The notes beneath the pieces are model-generated. The model did not search any database and had not been told where the DNA came from. It was given only the letters and a program-made list of their open reading frames with translations. Made by a program: the position numbers and the translations under genes. From Parelaphostrongylus tenuis (lineage: Eukaryota; Nematoda; Chromadorea; Rhabditida; Metastrongylidae): DNA of 64,000 bases. The stretch spans positions 248,001 through 312,000 of the forward strand of contig JAHQIW010007284.1 in the NCBI GenBank assembly GCA_019055375.1. The letters run 5' to 3'. This document shows, in pieces, positions 25,001 to 35,739 of the stretch. Each line of letters opens with the position of its first letter. The stretch's first letter is position 1.

Positions 25001-28000
25001 ACGAATCCAGATACTGTTTTGTAATGCAGGCTATTACAGTTATACTACCAACAGATGTTTTTTTTCTATTGCTGCAATGTGGACTGCTGACCGCCAACTA
25101 CGTCATCGGATGTTAGTCTGTCGTAAACAGAATTTCTCTGGAATCAAAGGATAAAATTATCATCTGCTTTAGTATATGAACTATCAACTGGGCTGTCGTA
25201 GTCTGCAATGTTTTTAGGCCAACTAAACATTCGTCGACTCTACCATAACACATACCGTATATCAACACAATCAATGGTACTTGATGTGTGTGGATTGTCA
25301 CTAATGGTGATTACTTATAGCGCATACGCTCTGGATGGAATTGGATTCCCTTTTCTAAAATTGATTGCTCAGCTTATTCGGTACAATTTTATACCTTTAT
25401 AATGAAAACGAGCACTTTTTCAAGTAATCATCGAAATAATCTTACACATTTGAAGTAGTGATTCGTTGCTGAATCCTTCCATTCTTGATAAATAAGAATC
25501 CAGCAAAGCTTATAGCCTTTTCATCAACAGAAAACTGACAAACAATTTTCAAGAGTGTGGAGTTTCAAGCAGTAAATTTTGATTAAAATGTTATCTTATA
25601 GAGGATTTGCACAAATGTTTTTCATATTTATGGTACTGTTGCTTGGACGCGGTCAAAATGTAACGAAAATGAAGCTTTCCAAGGTTTGACTTTATTCCCA
25701 TATAATATAAACTGTTTTTCATTTTAATTACTTCGGTTAGTTTCTACTTGCTCTAATGGTCATCACTGGATCCTGCTGTAAAAAGCTCCAACAAACCAGT
25801 ACAATGCCACCCAAATTAAAAAAAAATTTAATATTTTTACAGTCTCCGAGGTTCATTTTAGAAACTGGTTACACGAAGTGATTTTGAAGTATTATACTCT
25901 CACTTGCTCCTATTATCCATATTAGATAGAAATCTTTAATTACAACTTCTTCCCATGTGTTCTAGGAAATGTCCAAGAAAAGCCAATCTCTAAACTTAAA
26001 TTTTTGCAGAAGATAACGTCCATAGGGAGTATACTCCTCTCCATTGGTATCAAAATGATCTTCTGACTCTTGACATTTGAGCATATATCGGAGTTTCAAA
26101 AACGAGGTTTTTCAATAATTTTTGATAGAAGATCATTTTTAGAGAATTATTTTCAACAGCGAAAATTTCACGCGAGTCTATAGCTGTTATTTAGACAATT
26201 TATGCTCAAACGTTTTTCCCGCTTCGATACATCTTGCTTTGTTTTAATCGACATTACTTGCTGCAAAGCTGAAGCCGTGATAAATATATAGTGTACTATA
26301 ACAGCTATAGCAATCTCAACGATTTTCCGCACATTTCGTTAATAAAAACTAAATAAATTCACTGAACACCATACCATTCTAGTCATATGAGACTATTAAC
26401 TGTCCTCTTTTTAGTTTCTGTTCAATTCACACCTTAGGGAGATCCCTTCTTACTTTTCACATGCTAAGCCTTCCTCTAGAATAGGCTACGCATCACCGAA
26501 AAAAGAACGTACAATTGTTGTGTAGAATATGCAACACTTTCGTATGCAAATACCATTAATCGTTATCACAGTTGGCCGAAATGAGTCAAGTTTGAAAAAC
26601 TTGTCTTTAGGTGGAGGTCGGCTATTCCCTCCCTTCTAAGGTTATGAATCATGGCCTTGAAGTCAATCAAGAAGATTTGAAATATAAGTGAAACGTCGAA
26701 TCATACTCTGGATATTTCGAGATTTATAAGAAATGGTGGTAACGTTGTGATTGGATTGTGGAGAAGCACATTTTATGAATACAACAAATGGAAAAGTAAT
26801 TCCATAGAAATAGAGAAAATCACGGGATAAAAATAGGCAAATCAGAAAACTTGAAGAATTGGATCCAAAGAATGAAAGCGAAGACAGAGGAACCGCATCA
26901 TTATTTAGGGAAGTGTTTGGTGAGTATGCATTGCACTCAAGGTGATAGGTGGTAGAAGAAGTTCTGTCGTATATTCAAAGCATATAGAAACAGTTCAGTC
27001 GTGCATTTGATAAGTTCACGCAAAAGATAAATCAGTAGTTGAGTAGTCTCCTGTCACATCAAAACACTTGAGCCACATATCCTGCAGCATAAAGCCGATT
27101 TCCTGGAGAATGTGCCACATCGTCACTGGATCACAATCAGACTCGTCAGCCAACATCTGGCAACTCATCGATAGATCTTCTTCATTTTGTTTGAAGACTG
27201 CTTAGTGATCGACTTCTCGTGGGCATCTTTTTCATGGGTTGTAGGACGATCGGTCTCCTTTTTCACGGAATGTCTCAAACCAGCGCTGAGTCGTAGGAAT
27301 ATCATAAATTTTGTCACCATGCGCGTTGTAGATTTGTCGATGAACCTCAGAAGCGTTGATACCCACTTTGTAGTGAAAGTAGAGCAGCGGACAAATTCCT
27401 TCCTTGGACAGTTCAATTCTGAAAGCTGTGTAGACAAGTGATATATCGCTCGATGCGCAAGAAAGTGAGCTTTCTGATGAGTTTGAATTAGCACATAATA
27501 CATGTATTTGGATCACTGTCTCAGGTAACACGGTATAATTTTTTTTACAACCTACTATAGCACTTACAGCAAAAAATTTAACGTCTTCACAGCTGTCCTG
27601 TGATCATGGAAAGTTTTGAATGACATTAGTCGATAAGAGCAAAATCTCCATGTGTCTTCAGTTTCCACCAAAACCGCCAACTACACTTTGTTCATTCCAT
27701 AAACACGAAAAGTATCATGATCCTTGCATGATACCTTTTTGTTTTACTGTTTCTTGGCAGAGAGTCTCAGAGAATAGCTGACTGAGCTATACTGCTGTCG
27801 ATAATCATGCTTATCAGGCAACACGCTTTGTTCTTCCACAGAGAAGATGCGGAACGAGTTCACTGAAGATAAATGCGAATTCTTTCTGCTTGCCTCAAAT
27901 CAATTCACGATTGTATAATGCAGTGCCCATCAACGCAGCAATCCTTACGTATGCATGATTTCAGTAGTTTTTATACAGAAGATAAAGGGCAACTTCGGGA

Positions 28001-31000
28001 ACAGGACACTCTAACTGAAGATCTACTGACCGTTTTAAAAAAGTTTGAAAGTTGGAAGCTTTAGTTGACTAAAATATTATGAACTCGGAAAAATAAATTT
28101 CCATTCTAGATAGATAATATTATACTCTATTGTCTGACGCTGTTCTTCATAGTATCGTATATTGGAATGTTACTTTGGGAAATAAAGGTTTGTTCACGAA
28201 CGATTTCGCTGTTTTTGTGTTGATCCTATCCAAATATTGTCCTCCTAAAACTCATAAACTTTCGTATAGAGTGAGTTTTCAAGATTTTTGAAGGATAAAG
28301 GGATAGATTCGAACTGATTAGTGGACCTCATTGAAATTCAACACCATTTCGTACTTAGATTCCCTTGCGCCCATCAATTTGGATTCAGCGTACGTGACTA
28401 CTCTTTCCCCGTTAAAGATAGATAGTAGAGCTATTAGCTTCGGCATGTCATCTGCAGATGACCGATCCACATTTCATTTCTTCATTAGTGGTGCCACATT
28501 AAACTGCGGTAACTCTGACGGTGTAATGTAATTTAAATTTTAGTTGAATATTTTCAGCCGTTTGTCATACATTACAAGTTGGCTAACCTTTTCCAAACAT
28601 GGTTCACATATAACTCATAACTAAATTTTACAGGGCTTTGACCCGGCACTTGTGTATTTCCAGTCAGAATCGATCCCCGGATTCATGCTTGCCGGATGGC
28701 GAATAGTTGCATGGATTTTCTTTATTACTAATTCGTACTTTACACAGAGGGCACATCCGACAAAGCGAAAGTTTTATTCAACGTTCGTCACACTTTTAAC
28801 GCCGTGGTATGGAACGCAGTTTTTCATCGCTGCACTTTCAAGTTGAAGTTTTGTCTTGAACGAAAGAAGTTTTTGCGTAGACATAAAATAGAAGTCTCAA
28901 AGAGGTTTCTCTCAGGTCGATCTTTTTTCAGGTTTTGGGCTGGACCAATCGTATTATGTATAGCAAACTATGTGCTGGATAATTGGGTCCGAGAAGAGGT
29001 GGTGAACATAGTTGATAACTGTGTCATCTCTTATGGTTACATAGTTTTCTTGGTAAATCAGCAAGTTTTCATTGAAATAATTTTTTAGCATCTTATGAAC
29101 TCATATAACTCTCTCATATAAAAACTTCTCAGTGAATTATCTGCATAGTCACGTCGAATACCTAACCTTGCTAACAGGGTTTTAAACGCAAATGTGAAGA
29201 AAAAACTTCAGTCATGGAGAGATTATCATTTTACTGCTTTTCAGCAGTATCAAGATCATAAGATTATTCATACCAGGAGCGTGTATCACCATTACACCAT
29301 CGTGGCCGCCGATTTGTCGGTGAAACGCGAGTCCAACATTTTTAGATGCATAATCATCAAACTGCCAAAAAAGCAGTAAAAATAAAAAAATCTCGTAGAT
29401 TATACATATTCAGTAGTTGTCAGCTCAAATACATTCGATGCCGAATTGTTCTATACAGACTAAGCCCGACGTTTGTCATTGTCACTGACACCTTTGACAG
29501 TTTATAACCAAAAAGGAGTGGTAGAAGAGCGGTAGACTCTGTAGTGTAGTGATAGCGTGCGTCCCCGATGTGATTAAAACAAGGGTTCAACTCCTCCCTG
29601 GTGACGATGGTCTTGTATGGCATTCAACATTCTCAGAAGCAAAATTAAGATTCAGCTGACTTGAAGTTTTTATTTGACTTGTCATACCCTATTCTACAGT
29701 ATATTTCGTGGCCAAGCAACGCAAACGCCAACTTTCCATTCCACATTCGAACGACGCAAATCGATGTCAACTTCAACCCAAATAACGCCTATGTGAGTCG
29801 TCTTGCATTTACTATTAGATGCTTACTCCTTAATCTTTTTTTCCTTGGACAAGCACAAGTGAGGGTTTCTTTTTCTAACCTGTTCATTAAATAGTTCGTC
29901 AACCCATTGGCTTTTTTATGATATCCAGTTAAAATCTATAACTAACACGCTAATTATATAGAGTTGTTGCAGCGAATCATCGAATTGATACCAAACATTA
30001 GGCAAGGTTCTTTGAGCCGAAATTAGGTCTGAATTTTAGCGGAAAGTCACGTTGCAAATGAACTGAGGCACAGTTACTGGTTAGATCTCTTTCCGCACCA
30101 GTTAAGCCTTCACTTCAGGTTGAGAGTCGATGTCGGACTATTATGAGAAAGTTACATTCAATCCGCAAAAGTCGCAACTGCGCCTGTGGTAAAGGGCTAG
30201 TGACGGTCTAGTAGAGTTTCACCTACCAAAAACCAGGAAAAGTTCACTACCATTCAATGACACTCACGAAGATGACAAAATTCGCAAGTGGGAAACTGAC
30301 CTACACACAGTTCTGAATCCGTTCTAGTTGTGGTTATGGACAACAATGTGAACAACAGGGCTTGAAACCGCTCAATGCGTTATGCTAGGGTCTATAAAAG
30401 TTGAAATGCCCGCATTGTTGAGGTTAGATAGCAGACTGCGAAGTTTTTTCTTTGCAAAAAACAAGAAAAAAGATTTATTTCCCTTTTCTAAGAGAGTGTC
30501 TAAAATTTCTCAAACGGATAAGATATACAATTTGAGACTAGAATCTTGTAAGCTTTGTAGGAAAGTGACTTCCCGAAGAGAATCGAAAGCGCACATTTGA
30601 GAACACTAAGATCCGCTCTGTGATAATCAACTAGGCGTTATAAAGCTTATGGGAATGGCAACAAATTGTTATTTAACACCTTCACAGTCCGAGGGCTACG
30701 TGTTTGATATAATATGCACGCGTATTTGAAAGAGTTCCTCGCTAGTCAAAGCAATTTTCTTAATTTTATAGTATTTATTATTAATTTGAAAATAGGTTAT
30801 TCTAACGCTGAAGTTAACTTTTGTAAAGATCTCCTTAGTGCCCCGTAGCAGGAAAACAAAAAGACATTCAATTAACTCCTTGATTTTCTTATTCAACAAG
30901 TACGAGGTTGTTTATTTGACGATTTATTCAGTACTGATGAACAGTACAATTTACTTGATCGTGATGGCTAACGTTTCGGCTTTGTCGCCTTCTTCAGAGC

Positions 31001-34000
31001 TTGAAAGAGTCAAATTGATATGCAAAACACTCAGATAAGCACTTTCATTACTGGAGCAGAACTGCTTACGTATCCTTTTGCTTTATGGTCTGTGAGATGT
31101 TATATGGAGCAACCGCTCACTGTGAGCCATCACGATCAAGTTTATTGTACTGTTCGTCTGCACCGAATAATTTTTCAGATTATCAACCTTGTACTTGCTG
31201 AATAAGAAAATCAAGGAATTATTGAATCAATGCCGATGTTCAATTGATAGTTGGTCATGAGAGACATATCATTTCGGGATTCTTTTGATTTGCTAGGCTG
31301 ACGTCTGTACATTGCTTTTCAGTGGATTTTTTTTTTTTGGTAGCTTAAGTGCCCAAATTTTGAAAGAGTTTTTTTCGAACTGGTCTTCATAGAGTCATGA
31401 AAGAGTGAAAAGATTACATTTCGCCTTCTAGATATTACTAGCTTGCACGCTTCTCGAACTTTGTAACGAGTTCATTCGGTAATATAAGGTAAAATAAATA
31501 ATTTATTCTCAAAGTACGTTAGAACAAAGTCTTTTCTACAGTTCAAAAAGGAAAGGTTAGAATTATTTTGGACGAAAGGTCAACTGAATAACGAAGTTTC
31601 ATGCTCCTCTCGAATTGTGCCACAAGCAGCGATTTGCTGTCACCCAACAAGTGAGCAATTATCGTTATAAACCTAGAAATGTCTTCATAGTTTTAAAAAC
31701 TTTCGCAATCAATTCAAATTCCCACTCACCATGATCTCCTCTATACGCGAAATTGGTAATTGTAGTACTAGTCCGTTACAAAAACTTTAGGTTTCTGTTC
31801 AGATCCTGAGCGTTTAGACGATTTGAAAAATTCTGGGGATAATCGATGATCGTCCATCCGACTAATTTTTGGATTTTTAGCGTAGTTCCAAAACGCTTCA
31901 ACATTTTTGCGCATTAATGCTTCTGACTCCTGCATCAAGATCATGGCAATCAATTCAGAATCAATACCGTTATGCTTCTGTGCTCTATGTGTACCGAGGG
32001 ATGTACTTCTTTAATCTATAAATTTATCGTTTAGATGCTCTTTTATGCCTACACTAAGTGATCTAACAGTTTCGCCAACGTATTCATCACTTAATACCTT
32101 ACATGATATTAAATATGCTGTATGTGAACTCATGCATTTTCCCTGTCTATCCTTGGGGCTCATTATACAATTTTCTGAGTTGCACATACTATCGCAAAAC
32201 CGGCTAGCGGAGTACTTGGCGGTGCAAGGTGTGAGAAGGCAGTTCAATAACTGTCACAGAGCTAGCCTAAAAGAAATCTTATTTAGATGCGAGATATGAT
32301 TTCGGCTTAATTCTACCTTTTGAGCCAATCCGAGTGGCTAACGTAGCCACTGGAAATAGTTTTTTTGTGTTAAGTTTCACGATCCCTTCCTCTTCTTCTC
32401 TGTGCACATATTTTATGACGTTCATTACATGTTTTTAGTAAGTGCTTTTCCATGAGTGATAGATGAGAGTAAAGGTAGTGGACTAGTATGTTTTTGCTGA
32501 CTGATTTGTAGCATTGTTTTGTACTACAGCCACTTTTTAAGAGCTATTCGGATGTTTGAGAATGGAAACCAGTTTCCGTTTGGACTTTTCCAAATAGATT
32601 CTATATTCTCTGATTGTCCATTTAAAACTTTGGAACATTTGTCCATTTCCATCTGTGTAGAACAGACGGTGAAACAGTCGATATATGTTGATATTAGAGT
32701 TACAAGCGGTGAAAGAAAAGTGGAGTTTTTACTATAGACATAGACGCGATGGCAAAGCTTGGTGTTAATCGCTGACCTATGGCCAACTCCTTCAGTCGCT
32801 TGAATTATTTCTTTAGTACTGGATAGATTGAGCTAAGAAAATGCTTTGAAAGGATCATTAGTTGGTGAACTGGCCGGCCATACAAATTTATTTCTCTTCA
32901 TTTTCTATGAAAAGCTTGAGTATGGCTTGTGCTGCAGAGCCACTCGATACGTACTATAAAACGAGGTAACATCGAATGATCTCATTACGTGCAAGTTGTT
33001 TCCTAGCGCACACCGCACGTGATCCACAACATTTGTTATCAGACAGATGGGTTGATGTTAACTTGAACACCTGAGTAGTTCTAAGGCTTAGAAACCACGT
33101 TATTTTGTCCTTCGGTTCGTCTCTACCATTGATGAGAAGTCTAACCTTGAATGTTGGTGGATTGGTTGATGAAAGATCGTCAGTAAAGGTTAGCTTATAC
33201 CTTTGATAAACATAGAACCGGACAAATTGGATTATCATTTTGAACCAGGAAATGGCGGAAGCTTCCACATCCGCAGCCTTTGTCGTATTGACTCATTCTT
33301 CATCTAATTTTCGGTATTGGTCCTTGTAGTCTTACTGAGGATGGTCGATGGAAAACATTCTGAAGATTTTTTCTCAATCTTTAAACATATGACAGAATGG
33401 GAATGATTGAAGTTCCCTTTTCTATAGCTAGTAGATAGTCGGGTACATTTTGATCTTTTGAACTTTCTGACCAGGTGAAAATCCGATTTTGTCCATGTGT
33501 TAGCTTAAAGCCTAATATTTTGTGTCAATATCATTTAAGTTTTTGGAGAACATCGTTCGAAAATAAGCAACAAACGTAGTCTCTATCTTTATTTCGTTGA
33601 TCTTCTTTGAAGAAAGCTCGTGTGAAGGGGATTGGTGGCAGTGCCCTTTTCGCCCTTTATTACCTAATCGGTCTAACCAAACTTTGTACCGCGGTCGATC
33701 TCGAACTTTGTACAGAGTGCGCGCGATCTTGCGCGGAGTCGACTTAGAAGTAGGTTGACTAGGAGCAAAACTCGGACTCAATTTCATTAAAAATAGTGCA
33801 CTATCCGGAATCATTATTGCCACCCATCCCAGTTATGTTGGTGACACTGGCACGCACTATCTTCCACAGTCATCAGTATAATGGCGAAAACCGGTGCTTG
33901 TGCGTTTTAGCCTTAGTTGTTGCCTTTCAAAATATCAAACTTCCTTCTTTGATTGTTTTGATATTGCATTAAGTATCTAAGCACAAATTGATATTGATTC

Positions 34001-35307
34001 GTCTACTTTTCTCCTCCACAGGTGCTTTTCCAATTACTGAGCACTATAATTGCTTTTAATACTTAGCGTTTATAAACGATTTTGCTCGGTCTTATTTTGT
34101 CTTGACCTACAACTGCTCTTTTCAACTACAAGGTATCATATCGGATTTCAGGAGGGATAACCGATGGTAGACAAATCCAGCCTCCTTTGAGTCATTTGAC
34201 GATAGGAGGACGTGGCTTTAAAAGAGATCCGGGTAGTAATCACGGATGATTTTCACCATAGAAATTTGAAACATGTAATTATTTCGACGGAGCGCCGGAA
34301 CGAAACCACATCTCTTTGGTAAATGGGCTTTCTCGTAAACAGGAGAACGAGACCCACGGACCTTCCCTGTCTGGCTTTTTGATATTCATGCATGGCCTGC
34401 TCAGTTCTAAACGTAGAGGTTTATGTATAGCTTTCCAGCTTCCTGCAGAGTGCACAGGAAGGCGATTTATTTATCAAGGCAGCTTTGACGGCCTCTCAGT
34501 GTAGTTCTGTGTCAATTGATTGCAGGTTTTTGAACAATATTATTATTGAATTACTACGATAGTATGCTCGAAATTGGCGTTTACAAAACATGAAGCCTAC
34601 TTCTAGAATCATCTGAGTCTTAGAAAATTATACACTTTCTTTCGGTTAACATTTAGCTTCCAATCTGCCACCTGTGTACGCGTCACGAAGTCGGCTTAAC
34701 TCAAACTGCCCATAGATCTATCTGTGAAAGTGAACCGTAACCTGCGAGTTTTTCTATTACTTGCGTCATCCTAAAATTCAAAAGAAAAACTGCGTACCCG
34801 CCCTAAATGGACAAAAGTACCCCCGACACAACAACATTTATACGTGTCGTAAAAAACGAGGAGACATAAACACGACTGAAATGCAGAGAACAACCTTTGA
34901 ACATGGGCAGTCAGCACCTAGGTGGGACAAATATCAAGTGCATAAAAGGAAGGCCACCGACCCGAATGACAATCCTTTGAAAAAATACTTTTCATCGAGA
35001 AATGGGGTTTTTTGTTTCCCTCAAAAGGACAGCAACCATTGAATCCTATGACACGGAACATGTTCAACCAGTGTGACAATAATGACACATGTAAATAAAG
35101 GCAGGTGGATCTTTCAATTTCTAAACTCTCTTTCTACAGATCTTCCATGGCTACTGATTTGTTGTTAATATTCACCAAACTGAGGCGATTGCGAAATTAG
35201 TTATTCGGTTTCAGCAAGCCAAAGAAGATACGGCTGCACCGTTGCCTTTGGATCAAATGAGACCACAAATCACAACTGAGCACGATCATCCCAATGACCG
35301 TCTGTAA
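19028..35307 (+). CDS. tmem-145: TMEM145/GPR180-family seven-helix membrane protein
   Basis: Fourteen exons join in phase to about 470 residues: 19028-19141, 23640-23714, 23825-23899, 23971-24035, 24184-24234, 24674-24831, 25040-25111, 25218-25380, 25602-25683, 28110-28187, 28634-28806, 28932-29052, 29700-29792 and 35215-35307. The length fits vertebrate TMEM145/GPR180 (about 440-490). A hydrophobic signal segment (CVSFFAAFVVSVS) leads into a luminal domain with family-like motifs: DFVYLDRFCF, LLYYDSSDQW, an RWWFLALSAC block and YELFMTNGEPSE. Seven hydrophobic segments then follow from LILPTDVFFLLLQCG to YGYIVFLYISW, including ITYSAYALDGIG and WFWAGPIVLCIANYVLDNWVRE. The family (GPCR-like GpcrRhopsn4 type) sits in secretory or plasma membrane; its biochemistry is poorly defined. 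The exon at 24184 could instead start at 24,119, but only the shorter form is in phase. The first Met is chosen at the start of the signal-containing frame; the last exon (clean acceptor, TAA) is the least certain link. AATAAA lies at 35,624. Confidence 0.85.
22186..22224 (-). ncRNA. Hammerhead-ribozyme-like motif (left arm)
   Basis: On the minus strand CTGATGA is followed after 16 bases by GAAAC and then by the self-complementary ACGTACGT region. This matches the conserved core order of a hammerhead ribozyme. The stem II bases in this copy pair poorly, so it may be decayed. Confidence 0.35.
22346..22392 (+). ncRNA. Hammerhead-ribozyme-like motif (right arm)
   Basis: ATGATGA is followed by a perfect four-base-pair stem (GCGG/CCGC) with a six-base loop and then by GAAAC. 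The expected first core base (C of CTGATGA) is changed, so cleavage activity is doubtful even though the stem is well formed. Confidence 0.35.
24472..24543. repeat. Tandem repeat, TTCAATA/TAGGTTAGATATA
   Basis: Two near-identical units of about 32 bases (TCTAGGTTAGATATATATTC plus flank) followed by ATATAT and a third partial TTCAAT unit. Lies in an intron of the TMEM145-like gene. Confidence 0.75.
26990..27462 (-). pseudogene. Decayed mariner transposase, N-terminal part
   Basis: On the minus strand one frame carries GINASEVHRQIYNAHGDKI, then TTQRWFETFREKGDRSS, then RCPREVDH, then DPVTMWHILQEIGFMLQ. These align in order with the mariner-family helix-turn-helix region (R.I....G...S..T..RWF.KFR.GD..L.D..R.GRP.E.D) and the second helix-turn-helix with its T....L..IG....L..W pattern. 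There are two in-frame stops (after SSYNP and after EVDH) and no catalytic DDE/DDD core is present, so it is a dead 5' fragment. It sits in the 2.4-kb intron (25,684-28,109) of the TMEM145-like gene, in opposite orientation. Confidence 0.75.
29535..29607 (+). repeat. tRNA-like relic
   Basis: A TGTAGTGTAGTGATAGCG block resembles a tRNA A-box/D-arm and GGGTTCAACTCC resembles a B-box, with the spacing of a tRNA gene. The T stem and acceptor stem pair badly, so it is more likely a tRNA pseudogene or SINE head than a working tRNA. Intronic in the TMEM145-like gene. Confidence 0.4.
30966..31000 (-). ncRNA. Hammerhead-like motif beside Penelope-like remnant
   Basis: Minus strand: CTGAAGA, then a GGC/GCC stem with loop GACAAA, then GAAAC and GTTAGC. 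The motif is about 770 bases past the 3' end of the GIY-YIG fragment on the same strand, which is where a Penelope-like terminal repeat would be expected. The core has CTGAAGA instead of CTGATGA. Confidence 0.35.
31768..32300 (-). pseudogene. Penelope-like retroelement, GIY-YIG endonuclease C-terminal part
   Basis: One minus-strand frame reads a Cys-containing segment, then SSHTAYLISCKVLSDEYVGE followed by TVRSLSVGIKEHL. This matches the GIY-YIG core pattern of Penelope-like elements (vYl.tC..C...YiGeT.r.l..RikEHl). After one in-frame TAA the same frame continues with HRAQKHNG and ALMRKNVEAFWNYAKNPKIS, the usual tail of these proteins. The reverse transcriptase expected upstream (higher coordinates) is not recognisable beyond about 32,300, so the copy is 5'-truncated or badly decayed. 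The stop codon makes it inactive. It lies antisense in the last, 5.4-kb intron of the TMEM145-like gene. Confidence 0.75.
34152..34249 (+). CDS. Possible alternative terminal exon of the TMEM145-like gene
   Basis: A CGGATTTCAG acceptor is followed by two phase bases and an open frame reading GITDGRQIQPPLSHLTIGGR and onward for 11 more residues to TGA. Composition and acceptor look genuine. Its phase does not match the exon ending at 29,792, so an intermediate exon would be needed, or it belongs to another transcript. A GTAGTA donor inside the exon (34,233) is an alternative ending. Kept as a candidate only. Confidence 0.3.
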
Positions 35308-35623
35308 TCCTGTGTTGAATGTTTCATCGGTTTCGCTTCCATTTTATTTAGTTATTCTGCAAGTAGTCTTTCCTTATTCTTCCGACTGAACGACTTCAGA
35401 GCATTTCTGACTACACTTACACAAGTAAAAACATCTTTTGCATTTTTATATAGATTTCCTCGAATATTCTTGACAAATGATCGATCAGTAGAGACATATC
35501 TTTAAAGAGATTCCTTTACATAAGAATCGATAGTGCCTAACACGATCATCAACCTCTCAAATGTAAATACTTCAAACTTCAATTGTCTAGCGCTCTTCGA
35601 AGACGTATTTGTTGAGAATTTGC

Positions 35624-35629
35624 AATAAA
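35624..35629 (+). terminator. Poly(A) signal for the TMEM145-like gene
   Basis: AATAAA about 320 bases after the proposed stop codon and 110 bases before the end of the convergent channel gene. No other AATAAA was noticed in the interval. Confidence 0.5.
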
Positions 35630-35739
35630 GTGTCTTTTTTAGCTACTTTTCAATATTAGTTGAGATGTGACAAAAAAGTAATCGAGAAAAAAATCCATTA
35701 TTTCTATAGCTGTGAAAAAATTATTCTAATGAGTTTGCT

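Noticed and set aside
28331..28531. 66-codon frame in the TMEM145-like intron
   Set aside because: The flanking exons (28110-28187 and 28634-28806) join in phase without it.
32954..33823. Minus-strand frames of about 103 codons upstream of the GIY-YIG fragment
   Set aside because: They could be the decayed front of the Penelope-like element, but no reverse transcriptase motif was visible, so they were not annotated.
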